Origin: an uncultured Oscillospiraceae bacterium
GTDB taxonomy: Bacteria; Bacillota; Clostridia; Oscillospirales; Oscillospiraceae
DNA: 14,250 bases
NCBI GenBank assembly: GCA_934597125.1
Contig: CAKTQM010000040.1
Coordinates: forward strand, 1-14,250
Direction of reading: 5' to 3'
Made by a program: the position numbers and the translations under genes. Below the pieces are notes generated by a model. The model worked only from the letters and a program-made list of their open reading frames with translations. It ran no database searches and was not told where the DNA came from. Positions 1 to 6,886 of this stretch are shown here, piece after piece. Positions within the stretch are counted from its first letter, which is position 1. Each line of letters begins with the position of its first letter.

Positions 1-11
1 TGCCTCTATTG

Positions 12-33
12 CCGGCTGACTTCATTCAGCCGG
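12..33. other. Short perfect hairpin at the window edge
   Basis: CCGGCTGA (12-19) and TCAGCCGG (26-33) form a perfect 8-bp stem with a 6-nt loop. No T-run follows, so it is not a convincing terminator by itself. It probably belongs to the 3' end of a transcript from the left, ahead of the clearer terminator at 70-92. Confidence 0.4.
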
Positions 34-69
34 AGCCTGCAAACAATTTTGCGCATAAATCTTGACGGG

Positions 70-92
70 GCCCCCGCAGGCGGGGCTTTTTT
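70..92 (+). terminator. Rho-independent terminator of an upstream gene outside the window
   Basis: A GC-only stem (CCCCG at 72-76 with CGGGG at 81-85; an alternative register pairs 70-74 with 82-86) is followed by six T residues at 87-92. It lies only 20 bp before the -35 box of the next promoter, so the first repressor/protease module is insulated from whatever precedes it. Confidence 0.75.
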
Positions 93-112
93 CAAAATTT
101 CCGGAAAATTCC

Positions 113-141
113 TTGACAGGGCGGTTTATTGATGATAAACT
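113..141 (+). promoter_or_regulatory. Promoter of the first BlaI/M56 module
   Basis: A consensus -35 box TTGACA (113-118) is followed after 17 bp by TAAACT (136-141), which matches the -10 consensus at four of six positions. The first operator dyad (124-140) fills the spacer and overlaps the -10 box, so a bound repressor would exclude RNA polymerase. Confidence 0.75.
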
Positions 142-167
142 CAAACTACAGTTTATCCGAGATAAAC
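124..167. promoter_or_regulatory. Twin 17-bp dyad operators of module 1
   Basis: Two copies of the arrangement GTTTAT-N5-ATAAAC lie at 124-140 and 151-167, with centres 27 bp apart. The downstream copy is a perfect 7-3-7 dyad (GTTTATC, CGA, GATAAAC); the upstream copy has one mismatched pair. Twin dyads over the -10 and the transcript start are the arrangement expected for autoregulation by a BlaI/MecI repressor. The half-site lacks the usual TACA core. Binding by the repressor encoded at 185-550 is inferred from position. Confidence 0.8.
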
Positions 168-184
168 CAAAAGGAGGAAACCCT

Positions 185-550
185 ATGGAGCATACAGAAC
201 TGGGCGAGGTGCAGCTGCGGTTTGCGGAGATCGTGTGGCATTACGCGCCCCTGCCGTCTGGTGAGCTGGTGAAGATCTGCCAGCGGGAGCTGAACTGGAA
301 AAAGCCCACCACTTACACCGTGCTGCGCAAGCTGTGCGAAAAGGGGCTTTTCAAAAACGAGGACGGGCTGGTGTCGGTGGTGATGACCCGCCAGCAGTTT
401 GACGCCGCCCGCACGGAGCAGTTTGTGGAGGACGCCTTTGATGGGTCGCTGCCCGCGTTTCTCACCGCTTTTACCGCCCGCAAAAAGCTGTCAGCGGCGG
501 AGGTGGACGAGATCCAGCGGATGATCGACACATTCCGGAAGGAGGGCTGA
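185..550 (+). CDS. BlaI/MecI/CopY-family transcriptional repressor (module 1)
   Basis: A 121-residue winged-helix repressor, the usual length of the BlaI/MecI family. Residues 1-70 form the DNA-binding domain, with the presumed recognition helix around 38-50 (W38, K39-K40-P41-T42-T43-Y44, V46-L47). Residues about 75-121 form the helical dimerisation tail. ATG at 185 is chosen because AAGGAGG lies at 171-177 with a 7-nt gap; a longer in-frame reading from 62 would run through the promoter and operators. In staphylococcal BlaI/MecI the sensor protease triggers cleavage at an Asn-Phe bond in the tail; here the corresponding bond appears to be Ala95-Phe96. The gene is followed after 2 nt by its partner M56 peptidase, whose RBS lies inside this gene's 3' end. 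It probably represses its own operon through the dyads at 124-167. Family call is firm; the inducer is unknown and no beta-lactamase gene is nearby. Confidence 0.93.
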   Translation: MEHTELGEVQLRFAEIVWHYAPLPSGELVKICQRELNWKKPTTYTVLRKLCEKGLFKNEDGLVSVVMTRQQFDAARTEQFVEDAFDGSLPAFLTAFTARKKLSAAEVDEIQRMIDTFRKEG

Positions 551-552
551 CG

Positions 553-2526
553 GTGGAGGACAGATTGCTTTCCCTGTTTGTGGGTTCCCTGAATCTGGCG
601 GTGGCCGCCGGCTGGCTCATCGCGGCGCTGTTGCTGCTGCGGCCGCTGCTGAAGAAGATTGCCCCCAAATGGGTGCTGTGCGCCGCGTGGGCGCTGGTGG
701 CGGTGCGGCTGGCGTGTCCCGTGGCGCTCCATTCCGATCTGTCGGCCTACCGGCTGGCGGGTGACGCCGTCCAGCCCAGCGGACAGGTGACGTATTTTCA
801 GGATACCGGCTTCTGCGGCGATGTCAGCTACCATCCCGCCACGCTGCTGCCCAGCGTATCGGCGTCCCGGCCCGCGCCCTCCGGCGGCGCGGCGGTGGCC
901 GTCGATACTGCCGATACCGCGCAGAGCGTGACGCCCGTCCGCTCCATGGATATGACCCTGCCCTCCGTCATCTGGGCGCTGGGCGTGGGTGCGATGGCGG
1001 TGCTGGCCCTGGTGGGCTACGTCAGCCTACGGGAGACGGTGGCGGCGTCGGCGCCGCTGGGGGATAACGTCTATGTGTGCGACGATATCCAGTCGCCCTT
1101 CATTCTGGGGGTGTTCCGGCCCCGCATCTATCTGACCTCCGGCATGGACGAGACCGCCCGGGCCTGCGTCCTGCGGCACGAGCGGGCCCATCTGCGCCGC
1201 TGGGATCATGTGTGGAAGCCTCTGGGCTACGCGCTGTTGGCGGTGTACTGGTACGATCCGCTCATGTGGATCGCCTACGTCCTGTTCTGCCGCGATATGG
1301 AGCTGGCCTGCGACGAGCGGGTCATCCGCGACATGGCGGCGGGGGAGCGGGCGTCCTACTCCCAGACCCTGCTGGACTGCAGCCGGGGCCGCCGCTGGGT
1401 GACCGCCTGCCCCCTGGCCTTTGGCGAGGTGGGGGTCAAGACCCGTATCAAGGCGGTGCTGCGCCACAAAAAGCCCGCCCTGTGGGCGGTGCTGGCGGCG
1501 GTGGCGGTCTGCGCCGTGCTGGCGGTGTGCTTTTTGACCGATCCCAAGGGGGCGGCGGAGCCGGAAGCACCCGGCTCCACCCAGACCGATCTCACCCTGC
1601 TGGCGCTGGCGGAGCAGGCAGACGGGCTGGACACGGTGACGTTCACATGGTACGACGTTGGCAGAGAGTTTTTTGACGATACCGTTCCCGGTCAGCTGCT
1701 TGGACAGCTGCTGCGGGATTCCGGCTGGACGTATCGGGACGGCGACGCGCCGAAGGGCAGCGGCGACAACCGGTATACTGTCCTGAAGGTGGACATGGGC
1801 GGGGACACCGTTCTGCGCTTCTGCCGCTTCTACCCGGACGAGCTGGAGGACAGCGTGGAGGTCACCGCCGGCGGCGTGACCTGCTGGTACGCCATGGGCG
1901 ACATGACCTGGCTGGATGTGAAGCATGTTCTGGGCCCCGATCGGGAGTATCTGGGGGAGGCGGGCCAGACGAAGGAGGTCGTCACCTTCGGCCATTACGA
2001 GATGGACGACGATACCTCCAACGGCCCCGAGGCCATCCCCTGGCTGGTGCTGGCGCGGGAGGGGAACAGGGTGCTGCTGATCAGCGATTATTCCCTGGAC
2101 TACCAGTCCTTCACACCAACCTATCAGAGCTATGAGGGCGTTCCTAGCTGGGAGACCAGCAGCCTGCGCACCTGGCTGAACACCGACTTTTGCAGCGACG
2201 CCTTTACGGAGGAGGAACAGCGCTGTCTGGTGGGCGACCCGGATCCCGTGTTCCTCCTCAGCGGCGACGAGGTCAGGCGCTACTTTGTCTCGGAGGCGGA
2301 CACCGAAAACCGCCCCACCCTCTATGCCGACACGGTCAATATGGAATCCGGCTATATGAACGTGGACGCGGGCTGGCTGCTGCGCTCCATGTATGAGGGC
2401 GGCGGCCATCCGGAGCAGGTGTGCGCCTGGGGCGGCGTGCGCATCGGGCCCCGCAGCTACGAGCCCGCCTACATCCGTCCCGCCATCTGGGTGGACACCA
2501 GCCTGTACCCCCTGCCGAAAGCATAA
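553..2526 (+). CDS. BlaR1-like M56 membrane metallopeptidase with C-terminal DUF6273-like domain
   Basis: A 657-residue sensor/protease predicted to inactivate the adjacent repressor. Hydrophobic segments lie at about 7-31, 40-58, 137-157, 226-247 and 309-328. The zinc site is H209-E-R-A-H213 (HExxH) with a downstream E250 and the family C253-D-E255 motif. After the last membrane segment (ending near a CFLTDP motif) the chain is presumably extracellular. Residues about 345-465 are unrecognised. Residues about 477-650 look like a DUF6273 domain (FGxYE near the start, PWLVL, LLISDYSLD, W-x-TSSLRTWLN, EEEQ, VFLLS-DEV, WLLRS, RPAIWV near the end). There is no penicillin-binding transpeptidase domain as in staphylococcal BlaR1, so a ligand other than beta-lactams is likely. 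GTG start at 553 is supported by AAGGAGG at 539-545, seven nt upstream. The domain name rests on remembered sequence pattern. Confidence 0.85.
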   Translation: MEDRLLSLFVGSLNLAVAAGWLIAALLLLRPLLKKIAPKWVLCAAWALVAVRLACPVALHSDLSAYRLAGDAVQPSGQVTYFQDTGFCGDVSYHPATLLPSVSASRPAPSGGAAVAVDTADTAQSVTPVRSMDMTLPSVIWALGVGAMAVLALVGYVSLRETVAASAPLGDNVYVCDDIQSPFILGVFRPRIYLTSGMDETARACVLRHERAHLRRWDHVWKPLGYALLAVYWYDPLMWIAYVLFCRDMELACDERVIRDMAAGERASYSQTLLDCSRGRRWVTACPLAFGEVGVKTRIKAVLRHKKPALWAVLAAVAVCAVLAVCFLTDPKGAAEPEAPGSTQTDLTLLALAEQADGLDTVTFTWYDVGREFFDDTVPGQLLGQLLRDSGWTYRDGDAPKGSGDNRYTVLKVDMGGDTVLRFCRFYPDELEDSVEVTAGGVTCWYAMGDMTWLDVKHVLGPDREYLGEAGQTKEVVTFGHYEMDDDTSNGPEAIPWLVLAREGNRVLLISDYSLDYQSFTPTYQSYEGVPSWETSSLRTWLNTDFCSDAFTEEEQRCLVGDPDPVFLLSGDEVRRYFVSEADTENRPTLYADTVNMESGYMNVDAGWLLRSMYEGGGHPEQVCAWGGVRIGPRSYEPAYIRPAIWVDTSLYPLPKA

Positions 2527-2533
2527 CAGGACG

Positions 2534-2569
2534 AAAAGCGGTTTCTGATGAAGAAACCTCTTTTCCTTT
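2534..2569 (+). terminator. Intrinsic terminator after module 1
   Basis: Arms 2534-2545 and 2553-2564 pair over 12 positions with a single C/T mismatch; the right arm ends in TTTT and is followed by CCTTT. It lies 8 nt past the stop codon of the M56 gene. A-runs on the left side could let it act in both directions. Confidence 0.7.
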
Positions 2570-2601
2570 GACGAGGCGTTATGCGTGGGGGAGAAGCCCA
2601 T

Positions 2602-2746
2602 GGGGGCCGACAGAGTCGTCGGCCCCTACGGAAGGGTGCGGCGGAAGCGCGTAGGGGCGGGGCTCTACCCCGCCCGCAGGATAACCGCCGCGATCCCAAA
2701 GCCTCCCCTGTGTAAGGGGAGGTGGCGCAAAGCGCCGGAGGGGTTG
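2602..2746. repeat. Composite structured intergenic repeat block
   Basis: Four perfect stems follow one another: GGGGCCGAC/GTCGGCCCC (2603-2611 with 2618-2626), GGGCGGGG/CCCCGCCC (2655-2662 with 2668-2675), CCTCCCCT/AGGGGAGG (2702-2709 with 2715-2722) and GGCGC/GCGCC (2724-2728 with 2732-2736). Short open frames on either strand are low-complexity and have no credible RBS. The wording of the stems resembles repeats I remember as dispersed in many copies through Oscillospiraceae genomes. That recognition is from memory; only the hairpin structure is directly visible here. Confidence 0.65.
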
Positions 2747-2812
2747 CCGTGAGATGGTGCGGTGGATACTTGAAGGATGCTGCGGTGGCATATTTTTTTA
2801 ACGCCGCGACTC

Positions 2813-2841
2813 TTGACAAGAGTGTCTACATAGTGTAGTCT
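2813..2841 (+). promoter_or_regulatory. Promoter of the second BlaI/M56 module
   Basis: TTGACA (2813-2818) with 17 bp to TAGTCT (2836-2841), a weak -10 box with three consensus matches. Geometry relative to the operators is the same as in module 1: the first dyad begins 11 bp after the start of the -35 box in both. The weak -10 overlaps operator bases and may be constrained by them. Confidence 0.65.
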
Positions 2842-2866
2842 ATAGAAAAGACTACACCATGTAGTC
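2824..2866. promoter_or_regulatory. Twin 17-bp dyad operators of module 2
   Basis: The downstream dyad is a perfect 7-3-7 repeat, GACTACA (2850-2856), CCA, TGTAGTC (2860-2866). The upstream one is GTCTACA (2824-2830), TAG, TGTAGTC (2834-2840), with one mismatched pair. Centres are 26 bp apart. The half-sites contain the TACA/TGTA core known for BlaI, MecI and CopY repressors, unlike the module 1 operators. Binding by the repressor encoded at 2885-3244 is inferred from position. Confidence 0.85.
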
Positions 2867-2884
2867 GGACAGGAGGAAACGAGC

Positions 2885-3244
2885 ATGGCAGAATGGCAGA
2901 TGGGCGTGGTGGAGTCCAAATTCGCCGATATCATCTGGCGCACCGCGCCGGTCACCTCCTCCCAGCTGGTGAAGCTGGGGGAGACGGAGATGGGCTGGAA
3001 GCGCACCACCGTACACACCGTGCTGCGGCGGCTGTGTGACAAGGGATTGTTCCGGAACGACGGCGGCGTCGTCACCGCCCGCATCACCCGCGACGAGTTC
3101 TATGCCCGCCAGAGCCGCCAGTATGTGGCGGACAGCTTTCACGGCTCGCTGCCCGCCTTCATCGCCGCCTTTACCCAGGGCCGCAGGCTGACGGAGGAGG
3201 AGCGGGCGGAGCTTCGCCGCATGATCGACGAAACGGAGGGCTGA
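2885..3244 (+). CDS. BlaI/MecI/CopY-family transcriptional repressor (module 2)
   Basis: A 119-residue paralogue of the repressor at 185-550. The two align without gaps, with 54 of 119 positions identical by hand count. The wing (KGLFRN near 53-58) and the dimerisation tail motif DGSLPAF/HGSLPAF are shared. The presumed recognition helix differs: K39-R40-T41-T42-V43-H44 here against K-K-P-T-T-Y in module 1, in parallel with the different operator half-sites. The likely cleavage bond is again Ala95-Phe96 rather than the staphylococcal Asn-Phe. ATG at 2885 has AGGAGG at 2871-2876 with an 8-nt gap. The stop codon is 2 nt before the start of the partner M56 gene, so the pair is cotranscribed and probably translationally coupled. 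Expected role: autorepressor of this operon, and possibly of unlinked targets. Confidence 0.93.
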   Translation: MAEWQMGVVESKFADIIWRTAPVTSSQLVKLGETEMGWKRTTVHTVLRRLCDKGLFRNDGGVVTARITRDEFYARQSRQYVADSFHGSLPAFIAAFTQGRRLTEEERAELRRMIDETEG

Positions 3245-3246
3245 AC

Positions 3247-6200
3247 ATGAACGAGATCTTTGTGAAGCTGGTCAACATGAGCGTGGCCGCCGGATGGCTG
3301 ATCCTGGCGGTGCTGGTGCTGCGGCTGCTGCTGAAACGGGCGCCCCGCTGGATCACCTGCCTGCTGTGGGCGCTGGTGGCGGTGCGGCTGGTGTGCCCCG
3401 TCAGCCTGCCCTCGCCGGTGTCCGTCTATCAGGTGGCGACCCCCGCCGCCGTGCAGGAGACGGGACAGGTGGAGTACTTCCAATACGTCCACGCCGGCGG
3501 CGACAAGCCCTCCATCCAGCTGGATGTGGACGCTATCCGCCCCGGGGAGATCGCCGGCGAACCCGCCGCGGACGCCGCGCCCGCCGGTGATGGGACGGCC
3601 CGCGGTACCGTCACCCGCTATCTGCCGCCTTTTGTGACCGTCTGGCTGGCGGTGGGGGGCGCACTGCTGCTGTACGGCCTTGTCAGCACCCTGCGCCTGC
3701 GCCGCCGGGTGGGGGAGGCCATGTACCTGCGGTATAACATCTGGGTGTGCGACGCCGTCACGTCTCCCTTCCTGCTGGGGCTGTTCCGCCCCCGCATCTA
3801 CCTGCCCAGCGGCATGGACGAGGGGCAGATGGCCTACGTCATCGCCCACGAAAACGCCCATCTGCAGCGCCTTGACCAGCTCTGGAAGCCGTTGGGCTAC
3901 GTGCTGCTGGCAATCCACTGGTTCAACCCGCTGGTGTGGCTGGCCTATGTCCTGTTCTGCCGCGATATCGAAACCGCCTGCGACGAGCGGGTGGTTCGCG
4001 GGATGGACGCCGGAGAGAAGAAGGCCTATTCCGCCGCCCTGCTGAATTGCAGCCGGGGCCGCCGCATGGTGCTGGCCTGCCCCGTGGCCTTTGGCGAGGA
4101 GGGGGTAAAGGGCCGCATCAAGGCGGTGCTGCGGTACAAAAAGCCTGCCCTGTGGGTGGTGCTGGCGGCGCTGCTGGTCTGCGTGGCCGTGGCCGTCTGC
4201 TTCCTGACCGACCCCGTGGGCGGCGGCACAAAGGGCACCCTGACCTTTGTGGAGAAGGAGAACGTCGTCTCCACCTATCGGGCGGATTTCACCGTGGACA
4301 CGGAGGAAGCGGCGCTGGACGCCGCCCTTTACGCCGACGTGTGGCGGGACGGCCAGTGCGAGACTACCCAGCTGCTGGCTATGAACCAACACGTCCGCGA
4401 GCTGAGCCTCCAGCTGCAGCAGCCGGAGCGGAACCAGCAGATGCTGCCCCAGTTTACCCTCTGGGTCGCCACCGACGCCTACGGCGGCTACGGCTCCCTG
4501 TCGGACGGCCTGCCGCAGCTGCCCCGGGACACCGCCTTTGCCGCCTATGGGAACGGCGAAAAGCGCCAGGTGAAGGCGGGGGACGACATCGTCCTGATGG
4601 CCGTGGCCGCGGACTTGGGCGGCGGCCTGCCGGAGTTTGACTGCCCCACGCTGGAAAAGCAGTCCCGCCTGCCCGAGAGCGCCGACTATATGATCGTCGT
4701 CCGCGCGGTTTTTGCCGCGGCGGATGAAACGCCCGCCGAAAACGTGCTAGGCAAGGACACTGACAGCGCCCACGAATACCTGCTGCCCACCTTCCGCCTG
4801 CCGGTGGAGGTGGACATCGACGGCGTGGAGGACACCGGCAGCGTTCAGAGTCTTGACATGCTCATCAACGACCACCGCTGGGTCATGCCCGTCACCGTCC
4901 AGCGCACCGGAACGGCCCCGTCCATCACGCTGCACGCCGCGTCCGGCGACACGCTGTATGCGGAGCGGGGCATGGACGCCCTGCTGTGGGTCAACGCCGA
5001 GGGCATGTCCACCAGCTATGCCGGCGATATGACCGGCGATGAGATCATCGACGCCCTGTCTGGCTGGGCGTGGCAGATGAAGAGGAACATCGCCCGCTCC
5101 AAGGAGGCGGTGCCCGACGCGGATACCTTCTTCCAGCGCTTCCCCGACGGCGGCTTCCGCTGGGATGTCTACAGCCGCGGCGGCAACGACCCCATGGTGC
5201 TGCTGGGACTGCTGAACGATCACGCGCAAAGCGGCGGCCTGACGGCGGCCCGGTGCCGCGCCCTGCTGCTGAGCAGCGACGGGCTGGACGGCGCGTATAC
5301 CGAGGGCTATATCGCGGCGCTGGTGGCGGCCTATCAAAACAGCGAGAGCGCCTATCGGGAGGCCTGGCGGGGCCTGACTGCCGCCCAGCAGCAGGCGGCC
5401 CTTCGGGATCAGGAGGGCATCCTGCCCCAGCCCACCGGAGCCATCCGCTGGTCGTATGACAGCAGCGCCCTGAGCGGCCCCTATATGACCGTCAACGGCA
5501 GCGGCAAGGTGTTCTATATGGAAGTCCCCGACGATCTGGTGACCCGCATCCGCCAGCGGGCGGCGGAACAGGTGACGCTGGGCGGCTTTGAAACCCCCGC
5601 CGACACCCACGGCTGGCTTCGCCCGCTGAATTCCTGGACGGCGGAAAGGCCCGAGGTGCATCTGATCTTCACGGAGGACTCGCCCCGCGAGACCTATTCC
5701 CTGCTGCGGGGCGACGGCGGCGTGTGGGGCATCGGGACAGAGAGCGGCGCAGTCCGGGCGGACGCCGAGGTGCGGGAGCTGCTGTCCCTGATCGCCTCCC
5801 TCACCGGCTGGCAGACCACCATGGGACGGGAGCGCTTCTCCGACCTTTTGTCGGCGGAGCTGCTCTACAACGGCGAGACGCTGTACACCGTCACCGACGC
5901 CGGAAAGATGGCGCAGCTGCAAAACCTGCTGCAGGGCGGCACCCAGTGCAGCTATGCCGCCAAGACTCCGCCGGAGTGCGTGCAGCTGCGGCTGACCCGC
6001 AACAACGGCACCGTCTTTTCCGTGCTGGTGGCGCCGGATACGCCCCGCGTCTATCTGCCGCCCTTCTACTACTACGAGTACAATGACTATGAATCCACCG
6101 GCACCCGGCCCCTGCTGGACGCCTTGGGCCTGAGTGCCTGGCCCTCCGCGGTCAGCAGTCAGGACGGCGGCGCGTGGCTGACGGCGCTGGAGGCCCAGCT

Positions 6201-6807
6201 GACCCCCATGCCCCAGGGCCAGAGCAGCGGCGGCGCGTCCCTGATCTTCCCCCTGTCCCAGCAGGCGGTGGATGACACGCTGGCGGCGGTGGGCCTGCCT
6301 GTGCGGGTGGCGGCGGAGGAGACCCAGTCCAATGGCGAGGGGAATGTCTCCTATACCCTCCGCAGCGGCGGGGAAGACCAGTACCCCTTCGGCGCCGTCA
6401 GCAGCGCCGTCTATGACGGCGACAAGCGCTTCCTGTCGGTGACGTATATGACCCGGCCGGGGGAGGACGTCACCTTCCGCTGGGCGGACTGGCAAAGACC
6501 CATCGCCCTGGCCAACACCCTGTGGGGCGGTTTTTCCGATGACGGCCAGCTCTATCGCCAGCTCTCCGTGCTGGAGGTTCCCGATGACAGCGATATCTAC
6601 TACGGCGCCAGCTGGGGAACGGAGGTCAGCGGCGGCTATTGCAGCGTGAACTACCGGATCACCACCATCCAGGGCAAGCCCGACCATGTGATCTTCGGCA
6701 TGAACTTCTACGAATCGGAGCTGGAGTACCGCCAGCGGCAGAAGGACACCATGCAGCAATACGAGACTCTCCGCCAGCAGATGCAGCAGACGGAGACCGG
6801 AGAATAA
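3247..6807 (+). CDS. Very large BlaR1-like M56 membrane metallopeptidase with unrecognised ectodomain
   Basis: A 1186-residue protein, about twice the length of classical BlaR1. The N-terminal 325 residues are paralogous to the module 1 peptidase. Hydrophobic segments lie at about 11-28, 36-55, 126-147, 218-240 and 301-321. Zinc-site residues are H201-E-N-A-H205, E242 and C245-D-E247. Both paralogues share a GQVxYFQ motif in the loop after the second membrane segment (residues 73-79 here) and the RIKAVLR-x-KKPALW stretch before the last. Residues about 324-1186 are presumably extracellular; I recognise no family there. Visible features are a Tyr-rich patch at about 940-950 (FYYYEYNDY) and a Gln-rich, coiled-coil-prone C-terminus (about 1155-1186). 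No penicillin-binding SxxK/SxN/KTG set is apparent. ATG at 3247 has GGAGGG at 3235-3240. The gene is one uninterrupted frame. Role as the protease/sensor partner of the upstream repressor is inferred from family and operon position. Confidence 0.85.
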   Translation: MNEIFVKLVNMSVAAGWLILAVLVLRLLLKRAPRWITCLLWALVAVRLVCPVSLPSPVSVYQVATPAAVQETGQVEYFQYVHAGGDKPSIQLDVDAIRPGEIAGEPAADAAPAGDGTARGTVTRYLPPFVTVWLAVGGALLLYGLVSTLRLRRRVGEAMYLRYNIWVCDAVTSPFLLGLFRPRIYLPSGMDEGQMAYVIAHENAHLQRLDQLWKPLGYVLLAIHWFNPLVWLAYVLFCRDIETACDERVVRGMDAGEKKAYSAALLNCSRGRRMVLACPVAFGEEGVKGRIKAVLRYKKPALWVVLAALLVCVAVAVCFLTDPVGGGTKGTLTFVEKENVVSTYRADFTVDTEEAALDAALYADVWRDGQCETTQLLAMNQHVRELSLQLQQPERNQQMLPQFTLWVATDAYGGYGSLSDGLPQLPRDTAFAAYGNGEKRQVKAGDDIVLMAVAADLGGGLPEFDCPTLEKQSRLPESADYMIVVRAVFAAADETPAENVLGKDTDSAHEYLLPTFRLPVEVDIDGVEDTGSVQSLDMLINDHRWVMPVTVQRTGTAPSITLHAASGDTLYAERGMDALLWVNAEGMSTSYAGDMTGDEIIDALSGWAWQMKRNIARSKEAVPDADTFFQRFPDGGFRWDVYSRGGNDPMVLLGLLNDHAQSGGLTAARCRALLLSSDGLDGAYTEGYIAALVAAYQNSESAYREAWRGLTAAQQQAALRDQEGILPQPTGAIRWSYDSSALSGPYMTVNGSGKVFYMEVPDDLVTRIRQRAAEQVTLGGFETPADTHGWLRPLNSWTAERPEVHLIFTEDSPRETYSLLRGDGGVWGIGTESGAVRADAEVRELLSLIASLTGWQTTMGRERFSDLLSAELLYNGETLYTVTDAGKMAQLQNLLQGGTQCSYAAKTPPECVQLRLTRNNGTVFSVLVAPDTPRVYLPPFYYYEYNDYESTGTRPLLDALGLSAWPSAVSSQDGGAWLTALEAQLTPMPQGQSSGGASLIFPLSQQAVDDTLAAVGLPVRVAAEETQSNGEGNVSYTLRSGGEDQYPFGAVSSAVYDGDKRFLSVTYMTRPGEDVTFRWADWQRPIALANTLWGGFSDDGQLYRQLSVLEVPDDSDIYYGASWGTEVSGGYCSVNYRITTIQGKPDHVIFGMNFYESELEYRQRQKDTMQQYETLRQQMQQTETGE

Positions 6808-6837
6808 CCGCCGCGCCACGGCAGAACATTGCCATAG

Positions 6838-6870
6838 AAAAAAGCCACCGCGTTCCGCGGTGGCTTTTCC
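6838..6870. terminator. Bidirectional terminator between the module 2 M56 gene and the zinc-ribbon gene
   Basis: GCCACCGCG (6844-6852) pairs perfectly with CGCGGTGGC (6856-6864) around a 3-nt loop. Six A residues precede the stem and TTTTCC follows it, giving a U-run in either direction. The two flanking genes converge on it. Confidence 0.88.
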
Positions 6871-6886
6871 TTGTCAAAATCCGTTT

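Noticed and set aside
1027..2601. Long minus-strand open frame opposite the first M56 gene
   Set aside because: It has a low-complexity composition rich in His, Gln, Gly and Ala and no RBS, while the plus-strand frame has clear family motifs. Antisense openness is expected in GC-rich coding DNA.
3139..4392. Long minus-strand open frame across the end of the second blaI-like gene and the start of its M56 gene
   Set aside because: It is antisense to two well-supported genes, His/Gln-rich, and has no promoter or RBS.
2681..6815. Identical 12-base word ATAACCGCCGCG at 2681-2692 and 6804-6815
   Set aside because: The second copy includes the stop codon of the large M56 gene, and the flanks do not match. 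It is most simply chance in GC-rich sequence.
4747..6819. 690-codon minus-strand open frame opposite the large M56 ectodomain
   Set aside because: I checked it because the sense ectodomain is unrecognised. The antisense product is compositionally biased and has no signature. The sense frame is continuous with a recognisable N-terminal half and a terminator follows its stop.
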